Shown one piece after another: positions 24,187 through 31,401 of a stretch of DNA of 40,713 nucleotides (position 1 is the first letter of the stretch; each line of letters begins with the position of its first letter). This stretch comes from Acidobacteriota bacterium (lineage in GTDB: Bacteria; Acidobacteriota; UBA4820; DSQY01). The notes beneath the pieces were generated by a model. The model did no database searches. It was not told the origin of the DNA and was given only the letters and a program-made list of their open reading frames with translations. The stretch is from contig JAKBES010000006.1 of NCBI GenBank assembly GCA_021833665.1, forward strand, positions 1-40,713, read 5' to 3'. Position numbers and translations under genes: made by a program.

Positions 24187-25410
24187 CTACAGCGAATTCA
24201 TCACGTCTTCGAGGGAACAAAATCCCGAAAGCGCCTTAAGGGCCCCGTCCACTTTCAGCGACGTAAGGCCTTCGCGCTGGGCCCTCTGCCGCAGCGCTTG
24301 AGCGGACTCCTTGGCGACGATCATCTTGTTGAGTTCCTCGCTGGGGAGATAGAGTTCGAAAATGGCCACGCTTCCCGCGTAGCCGGTCCCGCCGCAGGCG
24401 CCGCACCCCTTGGCCCTGTAAAACCGGCCGTCCGCGGGCAGCCTGAGGCCGATCTCCTTTTGCAGGTCCTCGGTCACCGGATAGGGCTCCCGGCAGTTCA
24501 CGCACAGCCGCCGGATGAGGCGCTGGTTGAGGACCGCCGCCAGGGAAGCGGCCAGGAGGAAAGGCGCCACGCCCATGTCCAGCAGATTCTGGATGGCGTT
24601 CAGCGTGTCGTTGGCGGTCATCCTGGCGAAGACGAGGCGCTTGGCGAAGGCCCCCTGGATGGTGGCGCGGGCATCGGCATCGTTGGTGATGTCGCCGATG
24701 TACGCCACGTCCGGCTCCTGCTTCATCAGGGCCTGGATGCCCTCGGCGAAGGAGTACTCCGCCCGCTCGTCGGGCTTGCCCTGGATCATCCCCGGCACTT
24801 CGTACTTCACGATGGGATCGAAGGACATGGCCAGCATGTCCGGCCGGATCACCTCCATGATGGAGCCGTACACCGTCGTGCGCTTGCCCGAGCCCGGAGG
24901 TCCCGTGATGAGGTAGAGCCCCGAACTTTTCCCCAGGGCCTTCCTGTAGGCCGTGAGCAGGGCCGCGCTCATGCCCATCTCGCTGATCCGCATGGTGGCG
25001 CTCTGCTTGTACTGGAGCTTCACCACGACCGATTCGCCGTAGAGGCTGGGCATGACGTGGACGTAGAGCTCGATCTTCCGGTCTCCGAACTCCTTGCGCA
25101 GAAAACCCGTCTGGGGGATGCGGTTCTTGGTGATGTCCATGCCCGACTGGACCTTGAGCCGGTTCAAGACGTTGGTGCGCACCTTTTCGGGGAAGTCCCT
25201 GACCTGCACCATGGAGCCCTTGACGCGCATGCGAACATTGAGGATCTCTTGCAGCGGCTCGAAGTGGATATCGGTCGCGCCCGCCTCCACCCCATCCTGC
25301 AACACCTTGTCCACGTCCTGGATGACCGTCTTATCGTCGGCCCCCCCCGTCGACTGCGGGGGAGCCCCCGGCTGCGGACGCCTCAACGCGTCGAACTGGG
25401 GCTTGTCCAT
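24187..25410 (-). CDS. GspE/PilB-like secretion ATPase homologue with degenerate nucleotide motifs
   Basis: The 407-residue protein keeps the layout of type II/IV secretion ATPases: DGVEAGATDIHFEP, RIPQTGF, LYLITGPPGSGKRTTVYGSI, and the tetracysteine zinc motif (C303, C306, C336, C339). The active site is eroded. Walker A ends GKR (R177 in place of Ser/Thr); the Asp box EDPVE is FDPIV; Walker B GEIRD is GDITN; the His box LTGHLVLSTLHTND is FAKRLVFARMTAND, losing both His. ATP hydrolysis is doubtful. The N1 domain for GspL/PilM docking is absent. No pilus or T2SS genes are adjacent. The start has AGGAGG 7 nt upstream. It is first in the operon with the small conserved protein and the TPR-HSP100. 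Confidence 0.85.
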   Translation of the reverse strand: MDKPQFDALRRPQPGAPPQSTGGADDKTVIQDVDKVLQDGVEAGATDIHFEPLQEILNVRMRVKGSMVQVRDFPEKVRTNVLNRLKVQSGMDITKNRIPQTGFLRKEFGDRKIELYVHVMPSLYGESVVVKLQYKQSATMRISEMGMSAALLTAYRKALGKSSGLYLITGPPGSGKRTTVYGSIMEVIRPDMLAMSFDPIVKYEVPGMIQGKPDERAEYSFAEGIQALMKQEPDVAYIGDITNDADARATIQGAFAKRLVFARMTANDTLNAIQNLLDMGVAPFLLAASLAAVLNQRLIRRLCVNCREPYPVTEDLQKEIGLRLPADGRFYRAKGCGACGGTGYAGSVAIFELYLPSEELNKMIVAKESAQALRQRAQREGLTSLKVDGALKALSGFCSLEDVMNSL

Positions 25411-25428
25411 GGGCGCCTCCTAGGGGCG

Positions 25429-25457
25429 AATGTACCACCGGCCAAGGGGGTGAGCAA
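25429..25457 (-). promoter_or_regulatory. Weak promoter candidate for the GspE-like/HSP100 operon
   Basis: On the minus strand TTGCTC (25457-25452), a 17-bp spacer and TACATT (25434-25429) lie just before the AGGAGG of the GspE-like gene. Match to consensus is 3/6 and 4/6, so this is tentative. Confidence 0.3.
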
Positions 25458-25719
25458 GGATACCGCCCCTGCCGTGGGCGGATCCCGATGCTGGGAGCCC
25501 GTTGCGAAGCGAGGAAGCTCATGCGGTGGACACATCATGCGAGGCGAAATTGAGACCTCCGGCGAGGCGTTGCCTTCTCCTATTTGGGGGGCGCGATTCG
25601 GGAGGTCCCTGTATGAGGCGGCCAGCCGAGCCATGAACCAGCTCACCCATCTCCTTCCTAGTCCAGAGGCCATCACCCACCGGCGAACCGGGAGGCCTTC
25701 CTTTTCGTAAGGAGATCCC

Positions 25720-25740
25720 TTTCGCCCAGGCGTCGCGAAA
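25720..25740. promoter_or_regulatory. Inverted repeat upstream of the NmrA-like gene
   Basis: TTTCGC (25720-25725) and GCGAAA (25735-25740) form a 6-bp inverted repeat with a 9-bp centre, ending 17 bp before the ATG and just before the GGAGG site. Position and symmetry suit a repressor operator; a leader hairpin is the alternative. Confidence 0.35.
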
Positions 25741-25757
25741 TGCGACAGGAGGACACC

Positions 25758-26681
25758 ATGACCACGAAGTCCAAGGTTTTCGCCGTCACCGGCGCTACGG
25801 GAAACACGGGCAGCAAGCTCACGGAGCTTCTTTTGGAGCAGGGCAAAGAGGTCAGGGCCATCGCGCGGGGACGCGAACGGCTGCAGGCGCTGACCAAGAA
25901 GGGCGCCGTCGCCCACGCGGGCTCCCTGGAGGACGTCCACTTCCTCGCCAACGCGCTCAAAGGAGCCGACGGCGTCTTTATCATACTCCCCCCCAACTAC
26001 ACGGCGGATCACGTGCAGAAGTACCACCAGTCCCTCTCGGACGCCGCGGTTGAGGCCATCCGGCAGGCGGAAGTCCCGCGCGTGGTGGCTCTGAGCAGCT
26101 TCGGCGCCCACCTCCCTGCGGGCGCGGGGCCCATCTCAGGGCTGCACTACCTGGAGGAGCGGCTCGGATCCCTCAAGGACGTGGACGTCCTTTGCCTCAG
26201 GGCCGGATTCTTCATGGAGAACTTTCTGCAAAACATCGAGATGATCAAGCACCGCGGCATCAACGGCAGCCCTCTGGCCCCCGATCGTGCCGAACCCATG
26301 ATCGCCACCCGCGACATTTCCGCCGCTGCGGCCCAGCACCTGACGGAAGGGGACTTCTCGGGGAAGGAGGTCCGCTATCTCTTGGGCGCCCGAGACGTGA
26401 CCTTCAAGGAAGCCACGCGCGTGCTGGGCGAAGCCATCGGCAGGCCCGACCTCAAATACGTCCAATTCTCCTACGAGGACACCCGCAAGTCTCTCCTGGG
26501 GGCCGGCCTTTCCAAGAGCGTGGCCGAAAGCTTCGTGGAGATGTACAAGGCCTTGAACGAAGGCCGCGTCAAGCCCACGGAGGCCCGCTCTCCGAAGAAC
26601 ACGACGCCCACGAGCCTGGAGGAGTGGTCCCGCACCTTCACCATGGCGTACGGGGCTCATGCGCGGGCCAAGTCCGCCTAA
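25758..26681 (+). CDS. NmrA-like NAD(P)-binding protein / NAD(P)H-dependent reductase
   Basis: A 307-residue atypical short-chain dehydrogenase. The nucleotide-binding motif is VTGATGNTGSKL near the N-terminus, followed by AIARGRERL (NADP-preferring Arg) and a central VVALSSFGAHLP. LCLRAGFFMENFLQNI is typical of NmrA/QorB/azoreductase-like proteins, which sense or reduce with NAD(P)H. Substrate unknown. The ATG at 25758 has GGAGG 7 nt upstream; an ATG 18 bp earlier lacks a site. A possible operator (25720-25740) precedes it, and a terminator-like hairpin follows 45 bp after the stop. It is monocistronic and divergent from the GspE-like operon. Confidence 0.85.
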   Translation: MTTKSKVFAVTGATGNTGSKLTELLLEQGKEVRAIARGRERLQALTKKGAVAHAGSLEDVHFLANALKGADGVFIILPPNYTADHVQKYHQSLSDAAVEAIRQAEVPRVVALSSFGAHLPAGAGPISGLHYLEERLGSLKDVDVLCLRAGFFMENFLQNIEMIKHRGINGSPLAPDRAEPMIATRDISAAAAQHLTEGDFSGKEVRYLLGARDVTFKEATRVLGEAIGRPDLKYVQFSYEDTRKSLLGAGLSKSVAESFVEMYKALNEGRVKPTEARSPKNTTPTSLEEWSRTFTMAYGAHARAKSA

Positions 26682-26726
26682 ACGGGCCGAGACTTGCGCC
26701 GGGATAAATGGCTCTCGGCGAGGGCA

Positions 26727-26760
26727 CAGGAGGCGGGCGCTGGGCCCGCCTCCTGCTTCT
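26727..26760 (+). terminator. Probable terminator of the NmrA-like gene
   Basis: A perfect 12-bp stem (CAGGAGGCGGGC / GCCCGCCTCCTG) with a 5-nt loop is followed by CTTCTT, a weak T-tract. The long GC stem and location between convergent genes support termination. Confidence 0.7.
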
Positions 26761-26794
26761 TACCTGTTCGGATCGTTTGCGCCGAGGCCCCAGG

Positions 26795-28114
26795 TCACTT
26801 CATGATCGGAGTGAGCCTGTCGTTGGGAGCCTTGCGTAGAACGTTGTAGGCGAGATTCGTGAACCGGTGGTGGGAGTTCCGGGCGACGCGGGAGAAAATT
26901 GAGCTCCAGGCGTAGGCGGCCTGGCGGGCCTCCACCCATCCCCGGTACAGGCGCTCCGGGGTCATGCGTTTCGGGCGGAACACGACGTCGCTGTGGTTGT
27001 ACCGCTCCCAATCCTTGTGCAACATGCGGCCCTCCGCCTGGAATTGAGCGTGGAGCGCCGTCCCGGGGTAAGGGGTGAGAATGTGGAAGGTGGCCCCGGA
27101 CGGCGCGCAGTCTTCCACGAACCGCAGGGCCTCCTCGAAGCATTCCTCCCCCTGGTCATCAAATCCGAAAATGAGGGAGACTTCTACGAGGATTCCCGCA
27201 TCCTGAACCCGTTTCACTAGGTCCCTCTGGGGTTCCTGCCCACTCAGTTTAGTCAGGTGCGACGCGGCTCCTCCAAGGGCCTCCACGCCGGCGAAAAGGG
27301 CGAGACAGCCCGAGCGGGCCACCAGTTGGAGAAGGTCCTTGTCCTGTGCGAAACGGAGGGTTGTTTGGGAGGCCCACTGCAGGTCCAGACGTCCCATCCC
27401 TTTGAGGAACGGTGCCGCCCGCCCGGGATCGCCCAGGAGATTGTCGTCCAGGAAGATGGCGAGGCGTTCTCTGAAGGTGGCCAGCTCACCGAGCACATCC
27501 CCGGCGGCCCTGTAGCGGAAGCGACGCCCAAAGTAAGGCGTCACGGTGCAGAACGGGCAATCGTAGGGGCACCCCCGGCTCGCTTGGAGCGCCTGGGTGG
27601 TGACGTAACGCTTGCCTCTCAGGATGTCCCTCCGGGCCCAGGGACCCTGGAGCAGGTCGCCCGAGGGTTCAGGCGCCACGTAGGCGGAGGCCATGCGGCC
27701 CGCGAGGACGTCGTCCAGCACCCGGCCCCAGACCGGCTCCGCTTCTCCTACCACGACGCAGTCCGCGTGAAGGGCCGCTTCTTGGGGCAACACCGTGGGA
27801 TGGATGCCCCCCAGCACGACGGGCACGCCCTCGCCCCGAAACCGCGCCGCGAGTTCGTAGGCCCGGGGGGCCTGTTCGGTCATGCACGTGATGCCCACCA
27901 GATCGAACCCCGGCCCGGAGGGCATCGCCTCCTCCTGCACCTCGTCCACCATCACCACCTCCCAGGGTTCCGGGGTGCAGGCGGCCACGTGCATCAGGGA
28001 CAGGGGTGGGAGCTGGAAGCGCCTGACCCAGCCGAGGCGCTGACGGTTCGGATAGACCAGAAGCAGCCTTGGAGCGCCCTTTTTGTGGGGAAGGCGGCTG
28101 GCACGGCGATCCAT
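26795..28114 (-). CDS. B12-binding domain / radical SAM protein
   Basis: A 439-residue enzyme with an N-terminal cobalamin-binding-like region (LLLVYPN, then VMVDEVQEE and VVLGGIHPTVLP) and a radical SAM core with C182, C186 and C189 in RGCPYDCPFC. GFDDQGEECFEEAL is the usual glycine-rich follow-on. It belongs to the large class of cobalamin-dependent radical SAM proteins (methyltransferases, hopanoid or lipid modifiers); the C-terminal segment YAWSSIFSRVARN resembles those acting on lipids or hopanoids, but the substrate cannot be assigned. The ATG at 28114 is preceded by a hairpin holding the Shine-Dalgarno. It lies downstream of ymdB on the same strand, 160 bp away. Confidence 0.87.
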   Translation of the reverse strand: MDRRASRLPHKKGAPRLLLVYPNRQRLGWVRRFQLPPLSLMHVAACTPEPWEVVMVDEVQEEAMPSGPGFDLVGITCMTEQAPRAYELAARFRGEGVPVVLGGIHPTVLPQEAALHADCVVVGEAEPVWGRVLDDVLAGRMASAYVAPEPSGDLLQGPWARRDILRGKRYVTTQALQASRGCPYDCPFCTVTPYFGRRFRYRAAGDVLGELATFRERLAIFLDDNLLGDPGRAAPFLKGMGRLDLQWASQTTLRFAQDKDLLQLVARSGCLALFAGVEALGGAASHLTKLSGQEPQRDLVKRVQDAGILVEVSLIFGFDDQGEECFEEALRFVEDCAPSGATFHILTPYPGTALHAQFQAEGRMLHKDWERYNHSDVVFRPKRMTPERLYRGWVEARQAAYAWSSIFSRVARNSHHRFTNLAYNVLRKAPNDRLTPIMK

Positions 28115-28115
28115 C

Positions 28116-28132
28116 GGAGGGTTACCCCCTCC
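28116..28132 (-). promoter_or_regulatory. Hairpin over the ribosome site of the radical SAM gene
   Basis: On the minus strand GGAGGG (28132-28127), a 5-nt loop and CCCTCC (28121-28116) form a perfect 6-bp stem that ends one base before the ATG. The left strand is the only good Shine-Dalgarno, so folding would hide it. Confidence 0.45.
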
Positions 28133-28274
28133 GCTTCGGCCGGGACTCCGCCTGGGACCAAGCGGCGTCGAGAGCCCGATCAAGGACTGCAAAGAGCGAA
28201 GCTTGGGACTCCCGGCTCATCTCCAGGGTTGCCTCCGATTTTGCACCTAAGCGTTGGGTAGCCCGTCCCCCGCG

Positions 28275-29057
28275 CTACACCTCTCGGAGATAGACGCCTT
28301 CGATTCCGGTGCAGTGCCCGGTAGCGTCGTCGATCTCCGCGTAGAGGCCCGCGAGGCGGGGGCTGCCCTTGGCCACGTTGAGGATGGTGGGCATGCCCGT
28401 GATCAGGCGCTTGAGGGAATCCTCCGGCGCCATGCCGATGACGCTGTCGTAGGGGCCCGTCATGCCCGCGTCGGTCAGGTAGCCCGTGCCTTTCGGAAGG
28501 ATTTCCGCGTCGGCCGTGGGCACGTGGGTGTGGGTTCCCACGACGAGGCTCGCGCGGCCGTCCAGATAGTACCCCATGCCGCGCTTTTCGCTGGTGGCCT
28601 CCGCGTGCATGTCCACGAGGATGCACCGCTCACCCGGGGGCAGTTCCGAGAGGATACGGTCGGCGGCCCGAAAGGGGCAATCCACGGGCGGCATGAGGAT
28701 CTTGCCCTGCAAATTGATCACCCACAGGGCCCGGCCGTCGTCCAGTCCGTGCCGGTGCACGCCCTTTCCTGGAACACCAGGCGCGTAGTTGGCGGGCCTC
28801 AGGAGGGGCAGCCCGCCGTCCACGAAGGCCAGCGCTTCCTTCTTGTCCCAGATGTGATTTCCCGTCGTTACGACGTCGATGCCCAGCCCGAGCAGCTCGT
28901 CCAGCACTTTTCGAGTAAGGCCAAAGCCTCCCGCGGCGTTCTCGGCGTTGGCCACGACCACGTCGAGCCCGTACCGCTCCCTCAGGCCGGGAAGGAGGTG
29001 CGCCACGGCGTGGCGCCCGGGCCGTCCCACGATGTCGCCGATGAAGAGGATCCTCAT
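28275..29057 (-). CDS. ymdB: YmdB-family metallophosphoesterase (2',3'-cyclic nucleotide phosphodiesterase)
   Basis: A 260-residue protein starting MRILFIGDIVGRPGRHA. The dinuclear metal ligands are seen in GDIVG (D8), NAENAAGG, TTGNHIWDK, DMHAEATSEK and GTHTHVPTAD, the full YmdB/TIGR00282 signature. In Bacillus YmdB hydrolyses 2',3'-cyclic nucleotides and influences biofilm and motility; it is usually next to RNase Y. Here it lies directly downstream of rny on the same strand, separated by an octamer repeat pair, which fits that known neighbourhood and suggests RNA-turnover linkage. Confidence 0.95.
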   Translation of the reverse strand: MRILFIGDIVGRPGRHAVAHLLPGLRERYGLDVVVANAENAAGGFGLTRKVLDELLGLGIDVVTTGNHIWDKKEALAFVDGGLPLLRPANYAPGVPGKGVHRHGLDDGRALWVINLQGKILMPPVDCPFRAADRILSELPPGERCILVDMHAEATSEKRGMGYYLDGRASLVVGTHTHVPTADAEILPKGTGYLTDAGMTGPYDSVIGMAPEDSLKRLITGMPTILNVAKGSPRLAGLYAEIDDATGHCTGIEGVYLREV

Positions 29058-29118
29058 CTTCTAGGTACACTCCGAAGCCAGTGGCGCCGTTGTGACGCTT
29101 CCGCCAATCTCGTTGATC

Positions 29119-29150
29119 GTGAGTAGGTGATGAGGAGATGAGGAGAGTAG
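29119..29150. repeat. Octamer array GTGAGTAG/GAGATGAG x4 (left arm)
   Basis: Four 8-bp units in register: GTGAGTAG, GTGATGAG, GAGATGAG, GAGAGTAG. It is purine-rich on the + strand and lies between ymdB and rny. Its first unit is the exact reverse complement of the unit in the right arm. Confidence 0.8.
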
Positions 29151-29184
29151 GAAGGACACATCGCTGATGCTCTCCACATCTTCC

Positions 29185-29217
29185 CTACTCACCTACTCAC
29201 CAAACTTTCCTACTCAC
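29185..29217. repeat. Octamer array CTACTCAC (right arm)
   Basis: Two adjacent perfect CTACTCAC units (29185-29200), a degenerate CAAACTTT unit, then another CTACTCAC (29210-29217). It is the reverse complement of GTGAGTAG in the left arm, 34 bp away, so the gap can fold into a hairpin. It ends 24 bp from the rny stop. Confidence 0.8.
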
Positions 29218-29241
29218 GACCTCGAAGGTCATCTCCGCAAG

Positions 29242-30804
29242 CTACGTCGCATACCCCACGAACCGGCTTTCGCGGACCACTTGAACCTTGATCTGCCCGG
29301 TGAAGCGGACCTCCCGCTCGATGCGCTCCGCGATGTCCTTGGCCAGCCATAGGGTGTATTCGTCGTCCACCATCTGGGTGTCCACCAGCACGAGGAGCTC
29401 TCGGCCCGCCTTCATGGCGTAGACCTTCTGCACGCCCTTGAAGCCGCGCACCATCTGTTCGAGGGACTCCATGTGTTCCACATATTTCTCCAGCCCTTCC
29501 TTGTGGACGCCCGGCGCCGTGAGGGCCAGATTCTCCGCCGCCTCCAGGAGGTGGGCTTCGGGAAGCGTGGAGGGATGGTCCGGGTGGAGATGGGCGATGC
29601 ACGCCACGACGGCCGGCGACTCTCCGAAGCGCTTGGCCATGTTGGCGGCCACGAGGATCGGATGGCTGTCATCCAGGTGCTCCTCGATGTGGCCGATCTC
29701 GTGGAGGATGCCCGCCCGCCGGACGGTTTCCGTGTTGGCGCCCACGGCCTGGGCCATGTACAGGGCGATCTTGGCCACCTCCATGCTGTGTTCCAGGAGG
29801 TTCTGTCCGTGGGCCATGCGCAGGCGCATGCGCCCGATGGTATCCACGAGGTGCTCGTGCATGGTGGGGATGCCCAGGTGGAAGAGGGCGTCCCTGCCGT
29901 ACTGGGCGATAGCCTCGTCCACCGTCTCCCGGGCCTTCTCGAAGAACTCCTCGATGCGGGCGGGGTGGATTCGGCCGTCCTCCACGAGCTTTTCCAGCGT
30001 GAGCTTGGCGATCTCCCGCCGAAGCGGGTTGTGGCTGGCCAGCATGATGATTTCCGGCGTGTCGTCCACGATCACGTCCACACCGGTGACGCGCTCGAAA
30101 GCTCTGATGTTCCGCCCCTCGCGGCCGATGACCCGCCCCTTCATCTCTTCGTTGGGCAGGTGCACCATGCCTACTGCACCCTCCAGCGGCAGGTAAGGGA
30201 TCATCTTCTCTACGGCCTGGGTGGTGATGATCCTGGCGAGGCTCTTGGCCCTGTCCCGCGCGTTCTCCTCGATTTTCTTAATGATGCGCGTGGCTTCCTT
30301 GCGGGCGTCGTACTCGAGCTGGCGCATGAGTTCGGCCTTGGCATCGGCGGTGGTGAGCCCGGCCATCTCCTCGAGTTTGGCTCGCTGGCCCTTGAGGAGG
30401 TTCTCGGCTTCCTTCTTCTCCTTGGCGACGATCTCTTCCTTCTCGGTGAGCTTTCGCTCCCGGTTGGTGAGTTCGTTCTGCCGGTCCTTGGCCTGCTGCA
30501 GGGATTTGTCGAGGGTCTGTTCCTTGCCCGCCAGCTCCGATTCGAGCTTGGACAGATCCTTCCGCTTGGCTTTCCATTCCTTTTCGAGAGCCTGTTCGCG
30601 GGCGAGAAATCGCTCCTTGGCGGCCAGTTCGGCCACGGAGACGACCGTCTCGGCTTCGCGCTTGGCGTCGGCGACGACGCGCTGCGCCTCCGTCCCGGCC
30701 TGCCGGAGTTCGTTCCGGCGTTGGACGGAAAGGATGGCGTAGACGACGCCGGCCCCCAGCAGGAACGCGACGAGGGCGATCACGAGCGTGATGACGATAT
30801 TCAC
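29242..30804 (-). CDS. rny: Ribonuclease Y with altered HD motif
   Basis: The length of 520 residues equals that of B. subtilis RNase Y. An N-terminal membrane anchor (about 4-25), a long coiled coil (30-200), a KH domain with GRVIGREGRNIRAFE (223-237) and an HD domain follow. RNase Y is a membrane-tethered endonuclease that starts mRNA decay. The catalytic doublet, LHDIGKA in the family (H368-D369 in Bacillus), here reads LHEIGHI, so D369 is Glu; AxHHxD is also changed (IAHLHPD). The upstream metal His (LLEHSMEV) is kept. Activity may be altered. The GTG start has GGGAGG 7 nt upstream. It is followed by ymdB and preceded by zapA. Confidence 0.93.
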   Translation of the reverse strand: MNIVITLVIALVAFLLGAGVVYAILSVQRRNELRQAGTEAQRVVADAKREAETVVSVAELAAKERFLAREQALEKEWKAKRKDLSKLESELAGKEQTLDKSLQQAKDRQNELTNRERKLTEKEEIVAKEKKEAENLLKGQRAKLEEMAGLTTADAKAELMRQLEYDARKEATRIIKKIEENARDRAKSLARIITTQAVEKMIPYLPLEGAVGMVHLPNEEMKGRVIGREGRNIRAFERVTGVDVIVDDTPEIIMLASHNPLRREIAKLTLEKLVEDGRIHPARIEEFFEKARETVDEAIAQYGRDALFHLGIPTMHEHLVDTIGRMRLRMAHGQNLLEHSMEVAKIALYMAQAVGANTETVRRAGILHEIGHIEEHLDDSHPILVAANMAKRFGESPAVVACIAHLHPDHPSTLPEAHLLEAAENLALTAPGVHKEGLEKYVEHMESLEQMVRGFKGVQKVYAMKAGRELLVLVDTQMVDDEYTLWLAKDIAERIEREVRFTGQIKVQVVRESRFVGYAT

Positions 30805-30848
30805 AAAAGCCTCCCCTCGGGGATGCGGGGGGGACCGGGGCGGAAAGA

Positions 30849-31142
30849 TCAGCGCAATGCCTGGTCGAGCTCCTCGACGACCTGCCTCGATGCGATCTGC
30901 ACCTCGTTGGCCAGGGCGCTCTTCGACTCCTCCAGGATCAGCAGGCGGTCCGCCAGGTTCAGGGCCGCCAGGATGGCCACCTTGGTGGTGTCCTGGAGCC
31001 GCATCTGGGACTGGATCTCCTGCATGGTCTCATCCACGATCTTGCCCACCTTTTCAGCCCATTCTCTGGACCCTTGGATGCGGACGTGGTACGTCTGCCC
31101 CAGGATCTCAAGCTCGAGCAGCTGGTCCCCCGCAGGGTTCAT
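30849..31142 (-). CDS. zapA: ZapA-like cell-division protein
   Basis: A 97-residue protein with the ZapA pattern: a short beta start (LLELEILGQTYHVRI), REWAEKVGKIVDETM, the KVAILAALNLADRLL helix and a C-terminal coiled coil. ZapA cross-links FtsZ filaments at midcell. Its ATG overlaps the stop of the upstream coiled-coil gene (ATGA), and rny begins 44 bp after it. There is no room for a 6S RNA gene, which often neighbours zapA elsewhere. Confidence 0.85.
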   Translation of the reverse strand: MNPAGDQLLELEILGQTYHVRIQGSREWAEKVGKIVDETMQEIQSQMRLQDTTKVAILAALNLADRLLILEESKSALANEVQIASRQVVEELDQALR

Positions 31143-31390
31143 CGAGATACCTGTTCGAACTCCTTCAGGAGTTCCTCCACGATGGCCTTCAGCTCGCCCC
31201 GCTCGGTCTCATAGGCGGCCAGCCTGGCTTTGTACCGGTTCATTTCGTCCTGAAGCGCCCCCAGCTCCTGTTTGAGGACCTGGTTCTCTTCCCGCGCCTC
31301 CCGAAGGACCCGGGAGACCTCCCGGGCCTTCCCCTTGAGCTGTTCGAGCAGCTCCGCGGGGAAGGGCTTGTCTTGTTCGTCGAATAACAT
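31139..31390 (-). CDS. Short coiled-coil protein (ZapB-like)
   Basis: An 83-residue, mostly helical and highly charged protein (LLEQLKGKAREVSRVL, then ENQVLKQELGALQDEM) with heptad spacing throughout. Coupling to zapA (4-bp overlap) and size suggest a ZapB-like division partner, but sequence alone does not prove it. AAAGGAG lies upstream of the ATG at 31390; longer in-frame versions would overlap pheT. It starts 11 bp after the pheT stop. Confidence 0.7.
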   Translation of the reverse strand: MLFDEQDKPFPAELLEQLKGKAREVSRVLREAREENQVLKQELGALQDEMNRYKARLAAYETERGELKAIVEELLKEFEQVSR

Positions 31391-31401
31391 CGCGTGCTCC
31401 T

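Larger units (their letters stand above)
25411..25757. other. 347-bp divergent intergenic region
   Basis: This gap separates the divergent GspE-like operon and NmrA-like gene. I see no credible open frame with a ribosome site, no tRNA and no tandem array. It holds a weak minus-strand promoter candidate (25429-25457), an inverted repeat before the NmrA-like gene (25720-25740), and ribosome sites for both neighbours. Confidence 0.5.

Noticed and set aside
30805-30848. 6S RNA beside zapA
   Set aside because: The zapA-rny gap is only 44 bp, far too short for a 6S RNA gene.
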